Assembly: GCA_026648125.1 (NCBI GenBank) | Contig: JAPKGD010000154.1 | Coordinates: forward strand, 1-5,558 | Reading direction: 5' to 3' | Length of the DNA stretch: 5,558 nt | Origin: Bdellovibrionales bacterium | Lineage (GTDB): Bacteria; Bdellovibrionota; Bdellovibrionia; Bdellovibrionales; UBA1609 | Shown here: positions 1-4,856 of the stretch, in pieces | Layout of the letters: each line of letters opens with the position of its first letter | Position numbering within the stretch: the first letter of the stretch is position 1 | Translations under genes and position numbers: made by a program | Notes under the pieces: model-generated | Databases searched by the model: none | Told to the model about the DNA's origin: nothing | What the model saw: only the letters and a program-made list of their open reading frames with translations

Positions 1-422
1 TCAATGACGGAGAAGTTCGCTGGCAAGATCGCGGGCCTTGGGTACAGATGCTTAAGCCCTGCCTTTCCCTTCCTCCGCTTTACCGAGGAGAGCTTGGCAT
101 GTACGCCGCACCGACGGCAATCGGTGAAGCCGTTGAGTTATTAAAGCGCCTTGGGGCTGAAGTCATTATCGCGGTAAATGTCCTGGGTCGGGGCCGGCTC
201 TTGAATTTGGCCCAATTGTCCGACCCTGATGAGTCTGCTATCTTCTGGCAAGAAATTCGACACAACTTTAAAGCCAATGGTTTTGCCATTGATGAATGGG
301 TTGATGTGGACACCTCTGGATTTTTGATTAGCGACTTTGCGCGAAGACGAGACTTGGTCTCCGCAGGGGAGCGCGCTGGCCAACGAGCAGCTAAACGTTT
401 AATAGACCGGTTTGGATTTTAA
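1..422 (+). CDS. Patatin-like phospholipase family protein, C-terminal part (5' partial)
   Basis: The frame is already open at the left edge (first full codon at nt 3), so this is the end of a longer gene; the ATG at 48 is probably internal, because the residues before it still fit the family. Patatins are serine lipid acyl hydrolases with a Ser-Asp dyad. Visible here are a SLPPLY segment, like the conserved SxPxxF/Y stretch before the catalytic Asp, then a helix and the strand LGAEVIIAVNVL, which matches the family's GAD-hIAVDV strand. The tail, with a DFARRRDLVSAGERAG segment, matches the usual last helix (DF.R...LI..G..A). The nucleophile motif GxSxG would lie outside the window. The expected DG[GA] Asp motif is not seen: the equivalent stretch reads RGELGMYAAP, so the dyad may be altered. 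It ends 9 nt before pepP, and its stop codon overlaps the pepP ribosome binding site, so the two are probably cotranscribed. Family assignment is by pattern recognition only. Confidence 0.6.
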   Translation, partial: NDGEVRWQDRGPWVQMLKPCLSLPPLYRGELGMYAAPTAIGEAVELLKRLGAEVIIAVNVLGRGRLLNLAQLSDPDESAIFWQEIRHNFKANGFAIDEWVDVDTSGFLISDFARRRDLVSAGERAGQRAAKRLIDRFGF

Positions 423-426
423 GGAG
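421..426 (+). promoter_or_regulatory. Ribosome binding site of pepP
   Basis: AAGGAG lies 5 nt before the pepP ATG and overlaps the TAA stop of the upstream patatin-like gene (420-422). The arrangement fixes the pepP start and favours translational coupling within one transcript. Confidence 0.85.
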
Positions 427-431
427 TTCAT

Positions 432-1751
432 ATGCGCACACCGCAAATTCATCCAAAAATATTTGCTGAGCGACGAGCAAGGCTCGCCCCACTTATTTCT
501 AACTCCGCTTTAATACTTCCCTCTCATCCGGAGATGATCAGAAATCACGACGTGCATCACCCTTATCGACAAGACACCAATCTCTACTACCTCACAGGAT
601 TTGAAGAGCCCGAATCCATTTTGGTGTTCAGGCCGGGCAAGAAGCCCGAGACCGTCATGTTTGTTCGGGTGAGAGATGTGGAGCGTGAAACTTGGGATGG
701 GTTTCGTTACGGTCCCGAAGGAGTTGTGAGACAATTTGGTATCGAGGCGGCATATCCAATTTCAGAATTCGAGAACATGACCAGCGACCTCCTGCTTGAC
801 GTGGATAAGGTGTATTACACGCTTTTCAAAGATCACGAATGTGACGAGCGAATGGCGAGAACTCTCCTAAGTACGAAGAGCAAGCGCCGTCGCAGTGGGC
901 GTGGGATTCTCCCCATTTACGACAGCTATCCCCTGATTGGTGAAATGCGCGTTCGAAAAACTGATTATGAAATCGAAGTTTTGCGAAAGGCGGGACACGT
1001 ATCAGGCAAAGCTCATGAAGCTGTGATGAGAGCCACTCGACCAGGTCTTAATGAACGCTACCTCCAAGGTGTGTTTATCAAAGAGATTATGAGTATGGGA
1101 GCATCGCGAGAAGGGTACGGTACAATTGTTGCCGCAGGCCCAGCGGCGACAACGTTACATTATGTTTTTAATGATCAACCTCTAAACGCGGGCGAACTCC
1201 TGCTGATCGATGCCGGCGCTGAAGTTGACTATTATACGGGCGATATCACTCGAACTTATCCGATCAGTGGAAAATTCACCGATGTTCAAGCTCGCCTGTA
1301 CGGAAGGGTGTTGGAGCTTCAAAAGCACCTGATTAACATGGTTAAGCCGGGTCTACGCTATTTAGACCTTCAAGAGACGACTGTCGAAGGTCTGATCGAA
1401 ATTATGATTGCAGAAAAGCTTTTGAAGGGCTCAAAGGATGAGATTAAATCCTCCGGCTCTTATAAAAAATATTACCCTCACGGAGTCAGCCATTTATTGG
1501 GGTCGGATGTCCACGATGCGGGTTTAGTCGAGGTCAACGGACAATCTCGTCCTCTAGAGTCCGGAATGTGTCTGACCATCGAACCCGGAATTTACATCCC
1601 TAGTGACGACACTTCGGCGCCCGAGGAATTAAGAGGCATTGGCATACGCATTGAGGACGATGTTTTAGTGACAGTCGATGGACACGAAGTTTTGACTTCG
1701 GCTGCACCTAAAGAAATCAACGACCTCGAGGCGATTATTGGTAAAAACTGA
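432..1751 (+). CDS. pepP: Xaa-Pro aminopeptidase (M24B metallopeptidase)
   Basis: This cytosolic dinuclear-metal exopeptidase releases an N-terminal residue that precedes proline. The protein has 439 residues, close to the E. coli PepP length of about 440. Residues 1 to about 165 form the creatinase-like N-terminal domain, with the typical HPYRQDTNLYYLTGFEEP segment at 43-60. Residues from about 175 form the pita-bread catalytic domain. All five metal ligands are visible: D260 (LLLIDAG), D271 (GDITRTYP), H354 (HGVSHLLGSDVHD), E384 (LTIEPG) and E408 (IRIEDD). The accessory histidines H243 (TLHY) and H361 (VHD) are also present, so it should be active. The ATG at 432 follows AAGGAG at 421-426 with a 5-nt spacer, which fixes the start. 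It sits between the patatin-like gene (9-nt gap) and the cyclophilin gene (29-nt gap), probably in one operon. No frameshift or missing motif is seen. Confidence 0.96.
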   Translation: MRTPQIHPKIFAERRARLAPLISNSALILPSHPEMIRNHDVHHPYRQDTNLYYLTGFEEPESILVFRPGKKPETVMFVRVRDVERETWDGFRYGPEGVVRQFGIEAAYPISEFENMTSDLLLDVDKVYYTLFKDHECDERMARTLLSTKSKRRRSGRGILPIYDSYPLIGEMRVRKTDYEIEVLRKAGHVSGKAHEAVMRATRPGLNERYLQGVFIKEIMSMGASREGYGTIVAAGPAATTLHYVFNDQPLNAGELLLIDAGAEVDYYTGDITRTYPISGKFTDVQARLYGRVLELQKHLINMVKPGLRYLDLQETTVEGLIEIMIAEKLLKGSKDEIKSSGSYKKYYPHGVSHLLGSDVHDAGLVEVNGQSRPLESGMCLTIEPGIYIPSDDTSAPEELRGIGIRIEDDVLVTVDGHEVLTSAAPKEINDLEAIIGKN

Positions 1752-1768
1752 TGTGATCAAACACTAAA

Positions 1769-1774
1769 AAGGAG
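1769..1774 (+). promoter_or_regulatory. Ribosome binding site of the cyclophilin gene
   Basis: AAGGAG with a 6-nt spacer to the ATG at 1781 supports the longer, signal-peptide-containing start rather than Met56 alone. Confidence 0.8.
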
Positions 1775-1780
1775 CATCTC

Positions 1781-2443
1781 ATGAAATCGGTTTGGACATT
1801 GGCGCTGGCTGGATTATTGGCAACTGCCGGTTTTTCTGCATTAGCCGAGGAGACAAAAACGGAGAAGGTTGAAGCGAAAAGTGAATCAGTAAAAAAAGAT
1901 GATACCAAGAAGAAAGATGAAACCTCTAAGAAAGGAAAAGGAAAAATGACCTCAGTCGTAATTGAAACGTCCATGGGAAATATTGAAGTTGAGCTCGACG
2001 GGGAGAAGGCTCCAGTGACGGTTACGAATTTTCTCAAATACGTGGATGCTAAACACTATGACGGAACCATTTTTCACCGGGTGATCAAAGATTTTATGAT
2101 TCAGGGCGGTGGAATGAATGAGAAAATGGATGAGAAAAAGACCAGTAACCCCATTAAAAATGAGGCAGGAAATGGCCTCAAGAATATGCGGGGAACTATC
2201 GCGATGGCGCGAACATCTGTTGTTGATTCGGCAACCGCTCAGTTTTTTATAAACGTCGTCGATAACGGCTTCTTGGATCATCGTGATGAAACGCCTCGCG
2301 GCTTTGGCTATGCAGTATTTGGTAAGGTGACTTCTGGTATGGATGTCGTAGATAAGATTCGCGCGGTGGCCACTGGAAGTAAAAATGGGATGGATGACGT
2401 TCCGAATTCTCCAGTTGTCATAAAAACCATTAAGCGCAAGTAA
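1781..2443 (+). CDS. Exported cyclophilin-type peptidyl-prolyl cis-trans isomerase
   Basis: Cyclophilins isomerise Xaa-Pro bonds during protein folding. The 220-residue product starts with a Sec-type signal peptide: K2, hydrophobic core about 5-18, likely cleavage after ALA at 20-22. Residues 23-56 are a very Lys/Glu/Ser/Thr-rich linker without predicted structure. The cyclophilin domain runs from about 57 to 218 and shows the active-site stretch FHRVIKDFMIQGGG (98-111: R100, F105, M106, Q108, equivalent to CypA R55, F60, M61, Q63), SATAQFFINV (150-159: Q154, F156, equivalent to Q111, F113) and the core motif GYAVFGKV (176-183). A bacterial-type Phe-Leu (164-165) lies where CypA has its cyclosporin-contact Trp121. 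ATG 1781 follows AAGGAG (1769-1774, 6-nt spacer). A terminator follows 31 nt after the stop. Function resembles PpiA in the periplasm; because the domain itself is PpiB-like and Met56 could be an alternative start, I leave the symbol empty. Confidence 0.94.
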   Translation: MKSVWTLALAGLLATAGFSALAEETKTEKVEAKSESVKKDDTKKKDETSKKGKGKMTSVVIETSMGNIEVELDGEKAPVTVTNFLKYVDAKHYDGTIFHRVIKDFMIQGGGMNEKMDEKKTSNPIKNEAGNGLKNMRGTIAMARTSVVDSATAQFFINVVDNGFLDHRDETPRGFGYAVFGKVTSGMDVVDKIRAVATGSKNGMDDVPNSPVVIKTIKRK

Positions 2444-2474
2444 CTTCTCGGTCAAAACAGCATCTGATGGAATT

Positions 2475-2503
2475 GACCCGCCCGTTGAGGCGGGTCTTTT
2501 TTT
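2475..2503 (+). terminator. Intrinsic terminator of the patatin-pepP-cyclophilin operon
   Basis: A perfect 8-bp GC-rich stem (GACCCGCC at 2475-2482 pairing with GGCGGGTC at 2489-2496) encloses a 6-nt loop and is followed directly by seven T residues (2497-2503). It begins 31 nt after the cyclophilin stop codon, so it closes the left-hand transcription unit. Confidence 0.93.
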
Positions 2504-2620
2504 ATACATTGGAGGGCAGTCAATAAGGGTGAGCTTGACTACAAAATTGGTCCAGAAAATTAGCAAAGATAGATCTGTGAAGTGAACTCTAAAGTATGTC
2601 TCTTGCAGAGGGTTTGGCTG

Positions 2621-3103
2621 ATGGCGAATCTAAAGTTTTATATCAAACACAGTGCTTTTCCATCCGCGAAAATACTGCCAATTATTGTCACACTGCTGTT
2701 CTTTGCTCATCAAAGCCTTTGGGGCACGGAGGGTGGCGAAAAGAGCTGTATTGAATACCTTGAACCGGTTTCAGTCTTTGCGCCACACTTTAAGTACAGG
2801 GCCATGGTGGTCCCAAAGCCTAAGGTCGAAGCACCACAGTTAAGGGCCGATGATCAAAGCGTCAAATCCCGCATCAGCTGGGCCAGGCTCTTTAAAAGGG
2901 TATTTGGGATCGACGTCGAAACCTGCCGCCTGTGTGGGAGCAAGATGAAGATCATTGCCGCAATCGAAGATCCCCAAGTCATCAAGAAAATCCTTGAGCA
3001 CCTAGACCTGCCAACAAAGTCGCCCATGCCCTGGCCCGCCCGAGGACCGCCATCCAGGGCCGAAGATGACTTCCAGAAATTCCCAGACTTCGACCGCATG
3101 TGA
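2621..3103 (+). CDS. Chimeric ORF: signal-peptide-like start joined to the C-terminal tail of an IS91-family transposase
   Basis: The frame is open from a GTG at 2582, but the ATG at 2621 is the better start, with AGAGGG at 2607-2612 and an 8-nt spacer. From that ATG the product has 160 residues. Its first ~35 residues look like a signal peptide: basic N-region, then a hydrophobic core ILPIIVTLLFFA, then small/polar residues. From about nt 2768 the protein changes character: VFAPHFKYRAMVVPKPK, RISWARLFKRVFGID, CRLCG and KIIAAIEDPQVIKKILEHLDLP are the hallmark order of the C-terminal end of IS91/IS801-type Y2 transposases, including the CxxC pair. The HUH and Y2 catalytic motifs are absent, so no transposition activity is possible from this piece. 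The likely history is an unknown exported-protein gene broken by an IS remnant. Whether the fusion is expressed is unknown; it is probably a pseudogene. Confidence 0.6.
   Translation: MANLKFYIKHSAFPSAKILPIIVTLLFFAHQSLWGTEGGEKSCIEYLEPVSVFAPHFKYRAMVVPKPKVEAPQLRADDQSVKSRISWARLFKRVFGIDVETCRLCGSKMKIIAAIEDPQVIKKILEHLDLPTKSPMPWPARGPPSRAEDDFQKFPDFDRM
2768..3103 (+). mobile_element. Truncated IS91-family element (transposase C-terminal fragment)
   Basis: Roughly 112 codons match the end of an IS91-family rolling-circle transposase: the FAPH segment just after the catalytic region, the basic WARLFKRVFGID helix, a CxxC zinc-ribbon-like pair, and the IIAAIEDPxVIxKILxHL tail. A full family member has about 350-500 residues, so most of the 5' part is missing. 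The left boundary near 2768 is set by where family resemblance fades. Normal family members have an [RW]xxG before the [VC][LF]AP segment; here it reads EPVS, so the break or a small deletion lies right there. The right-hand terminus could extend into 3104-3290. Confidence 0.75.
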
Positions 3104-3555
3104 TGGCCAAAACCAAAGCCCAAGGCCGAGCCCTGTCCAAACCCTGCCTAGATCAGCAAAATCTCAACTGAAAATCTGAAAAGCCTTGCCGAAATCCCTG
3201 GCCAGCCGCCAAAATCAACACCTGACCGACCCCCTCAATCCAATGCAGTAGCCTAACCTAAATGGCGCCCGGGCAAAAAACCCATATTGAATGTCTTATC
3301 CTCTGAATCCATCACAGCCGATGGAAGAGAGAAAAATAAAAGCCAGAGCAATTGAAGTTAAATGGCTACGAAGGATTGTCTTTTGTAATTCTATTTTTTT
3401 GTTCATTTGAGAATTGAAGGGTGCAACTAGCCTGCCAGATTTGATTCACGATTTGAGACGGCGTGCTGGCGAAGAGCCCAAAACCAGCCAGGAGGGATTG
3501 GCTCATAATGATATGGTGTATAGGCATTGGTGAGCTGTCGAAAAGCCGGATGTAT
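3104..3555. other. Intergenic region without a convincing gene; possible IS terminus and decayed frame
   Basis: The first half (3104-3280) is C/A-rich on the + strand, unlike flanking genes, and is a plausible leftover of the IS91-type 3' end. It contains an AAAATCT direct repeat (3158-3164 and 3171-3177) and overlapping palindromes GGCGCC (3264-3269) and GCCCGGGC (3267-3274). The second half is more AT-rich and holds a + frame starting ATG 3291 that is open to 3533 except for one TGA at 3408-3410; its translation is not recognised. No terminator with a U-tract is seen for the - strand phosphatase gene that ends at 3556. Confidence 0.5.
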
Positions 3556-4299
3556 TTATAAAAATTTAAATGAAAACCATCGACGTTGCTCAGCGATGGT
3601 GAGCATGCGCTGTTCGGTCTCAAAATTTCGATCCCCATGTGGCGACCCAGCGACCACGAGGCGAAGTTCATTTGCGCTCTCCAGAAGAGGGAGATCGCCT
3701 TCCGTATTTCCGGCCGCAAAGAAAGGAGTTTGCCCATTGGTTCGAGCTAGAAGTCCATCCACTTTGCCTCGGCGATAAGTTATTGGGCCATGTTGGTGTT
3801 CGGTTATGATGCCATTATCAACCCGAGTTTCGATCCCAATGACTTGCTCAGGGCTCAGACCGACAAGGTGAGCGCCGGGTTCCACAGCCCATTTGATGGA
3901 AGCAGTGACTATAAAGACCTCTACTTCTAATTCAAGCAACAGAGAGATGATGTCTTTGACTTCAGAAAAGACGGGAACGGGAGTCATTTCATCCACGGCG
4001 GCCTTCGCCCATGCCCGCACTTGCTCGAGGGGAAGGCCCGAATTGATCTGCGCCAGCCAAAGATATGCGACTTCATGGGATTGTTCGACCTTAAGATTTT
4101 GATAATGAGTCCAAGGGTCAGGAGGAAGATTGGGCAAAAGACCGTTTCGAATCTGATAATGAAAAAGTGCTTCACCCAAATCAGTATTCCAAAGGGTTCC
4201 ATCTGCATCAAAAGCCGCCACGGGCCTAATTTGTCGAGATCGAGCTTCTCGAATTGCGTTTTTAAGCTGAAGGACTAGCTCCGAGGGCATTGTTTTCAT
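3556..4299 (-). CDS. HAD-superfamily phosphatase, phosphoserine-phosphatase-like (subfamily IB type)
   Basis: HAD phosphatases hydrolyse phosphomonoesters through a phospho-aspartate intermediate. This 247-residue protein shows motif I as AAFDADGTLW (D31 nucleophile, D33 acid/base, T35), motif II as FIVTAS (T132), motif III as K179 in YRRGKV, and motif IV as AAGNTEGDLPLL (N198, D202). The GN rather than GD start of motif IV occurs among subfamily IB members, so the Mg2+ site probably remains functional through D31, D33 and D202. A helical cap (about 37-105) separates motifs I and II, as in SerB-like enzymes. No signal peptide is seen, so it should be cytoplasmic. The substrate cannot be told; SerB itself is not claimed. 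The start at 4299 lacks a close Shine-Dalgarno: AAGGAGAGG lies 22 nt upstream and fits a 7-codon leader that overlaps this ATG. Met4 (4290) is a less likely start. It is divergent from the GNAT-like/glpD pair. Confidence 0.85.
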   Translation of the reverse strand: MKTMPSELVLQLKNAIREARSRQIRPVAAFDADGTLWNTDLGEALFHYQIRNGLLPNLPPDPWTHYQNLKVEQSHEVAYLWLAQINSGLPLEQVRAWAKAAVDEMTPVPVFSEVKDIISLLLELEVEVFIVTASIKWAVEPGAHLVGLSPEQVIGIETRVDNGIITEHQHGPITYRRGKVDGLLARTNGQTPFFAAGNTEGDLPLLESANELRLVVAGSPHGDRNFETEQRMLTIAEQRRWFSFKFL

Positions 4300-4319
4300 A
4301 AAATGGGCCCCAGTATCAC
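4296..4319 (-). CDS. Possible 7-codon leader peptide coupled to the HAD phosphatase
   Basis: A GTG at 4319-4317 opens a frame encoding MILGPIL and stopping at TGA 4298-4296. The stop overlaps the phosphatase ATG (4299-4297) as ATGA. It has the best ribosome binding site in this spacer, AAGGAG at 4330-4325 with a 5-nt spacer, while the phosphatase start has none at normal distance. This suggests translation begins at the leader and restarts at the phosphatase. It is inference from spacing only; the peptide has no recognisable function. Confidence 0.35.
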   Translation of the reverse strand: MILGPIL

Positions 4320-4321
4320 TG

Positions 4322-4330
4322 CCTCTCCTT
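4322..4330 (-). promoter_or_regulatory. Strong Shine-Dalgarno sequence upstream of the HAD phosphatase
   Basis: On the - strand this reads AAGGAGAGG, nearly an ideal anti-16S match, but it sits 22 nt before the phosphatase ATG, too far to serve it directly. No in-frame ATG, GTG or TTG lies between it and 4299. The only start codon well placed for it is the out-of-frame GTG at 4319. Confidence 0.6.
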
Positions 4331-4360
4331 GCAAAAGCAATATCTGGCTGAAGTAGCCAG
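4329..4360. repeat. Two small inverted repeats in the divergent intergenic spacer
   Basis: TTGC-AAAA-GCAA (4329-4340) and CTGGCT-GAAGT-AGCCAG (4344-4360) lie side by side between the divergent phosphatase and GNAT-like/glpD transcription units. The second has a perfect 6-bp arm. They could be an operator or a weak mRNA hairpin; neither is followed by a T-tract, so neither is a terminator. No convincing -35/-10 pair was found around them. Confidence 0.35.
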
Positions 4361-4391
4361 GGCCGGGGAAACTTGGTAAATCACTAGAAGT

Positions 4392-4856
4392 ATGGGAAGT
4401 GAAATGGATTTGCGAATTCTGCAATTGGCTGATCTCGAAGCCGTGAAGGCCTTTGGTGAGCGCCGGCTTAAAAGCCAAATATCTGATGCATTTGACTTTG
4501 AAATGCAGTCTTGGACAGCGAGGTGGCGAGAAGAGTCGCTTCGACATTATCTTCCATTAGGGTGGAGTTTTGGGGCATTTGATTCTAACGGAGACCTCCA
4601 AGGTGTCGCTCTCGCTCAGCCCTTTATTTTCTTTCGAGGTTTAACCCAAACTTTGTGGGTGGAATATTTCGACTTCCAAGTGGAAGAAGCGGGCTCGGCA
4701 CTTCTTGAAACCGTCTATCGGTGGGGACGTGACAAACATATTCAGTCGGTCATCGTTGAAGACGGAGCTAGGGCCGACCAGTTGGCGCGAGCGTTTTCAG
4801 GAAAGCTGAATGCGGCGGGTTGGTACGAAATTCCCACCACAAGGATGAAGACATGA
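4392..4856 (+). CDS. Hypothetical protein, possibly a divergent GNAT-like acetyltransferase fold
   Basis: This is a 154-residue soluble protein with no signal peptide or membrane segment, and I do not recognise a named family. The layout suggests a GNAT-like alpha/beta fold: opening strand DLRILQLADLEAVKAF (6-21), Trp/Arg-rich helix (37-52), strand pair WSFGAFDSNGDLQGVALAQ (58-76) around an NG turn, strand TLWVEYFDFQ (87-96), helix SALLETVYRWGRDK (102-115), strand SVIVED (119-124), helix, and a GWYEIPTTRMK end (143-153). The canonical acetyl-CoA loop (Q/RxxGxG/A) is missing after the TLWVEYFDF strand, so catalysis is doubtful. Met5 (ATG 4404), with GGGAAG at 4394-4399, is an alternative start; neither has a strong Shine-Dalgarno. 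The stop overlaps the glpD start as ATGA, implying coupled translation and perhaps a shared role in glycerol-phosphate metabolism, which is inference. Confidence 0.7.
   Translation: MGSEMDLRILQLADLEAVKAFGERRLKSQISDAFDFEMQSWTARWREESLRHYLPLGWSFGAFDSNGDLQGVALAQPFIFFRGLTQTLWVEYFDFQVEEAGSALLETVYRWGRDKHIQSVIVEDGARADQLARAFSGKLNAAGWYEIPTTRMKT

Noticed and set aside
2535..2563. TTGACT with AATTAG 17 nt downstream as a promoter for the ORF at 2621
   Set aside because: The -35 is good but the -10 matches only three of six consensus positions, and no better hexamer lies at 16-18 nt spacing.
1952..2566. Long open frame (204 codons) on the - strand opposite the cyclophilin gene
   Set aside because: It overlaps a gene with complete cyclophilin motifs, starts beyond the intrinsic terminator and reads through its stem, and its translation shows no recognisable domain; it mirrors the codon structure of the + strand gene.
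3271..3283. GGGC-A6-CCC as a terminator
   Set aside because: The stem is only 3 bp and no T-tract follows on either strand.
3408..3410. In-frame TGA as a selenocysteine codon
   Set aside because: The sequence around it is a T-rich tract coding an implausible hydrophobic run, with no selenoprotein motif and no evident SECIS-like hairpin; decay or chance is simpler.
3466..3491. CTGGC/GCCAG hairpin downstream of the phosphatase gene
   Set aside because: A 5-bp stem with a 16-nt loop and no following U-tract on the - strand is not a credible terminator.
3366..3737. - strand frame overlapping the end of the HAD gene
   Set aside because: Half of it lies in another frame of the well-supported phosphatase gene, and the rest lies in the gene-poor region without a recognisable motif or ribosome binding site.
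4296..4547. 83-codon - strand frame ending in ATGA over the phosphatase start
   Set aside because: Most of it is antisense to the small protein upstream of glpD, and its translation looks like reverse-complement noise. Only its last 7 codons, preceded by the strong Shine-Dalgarno, merit attention and are listed separately.
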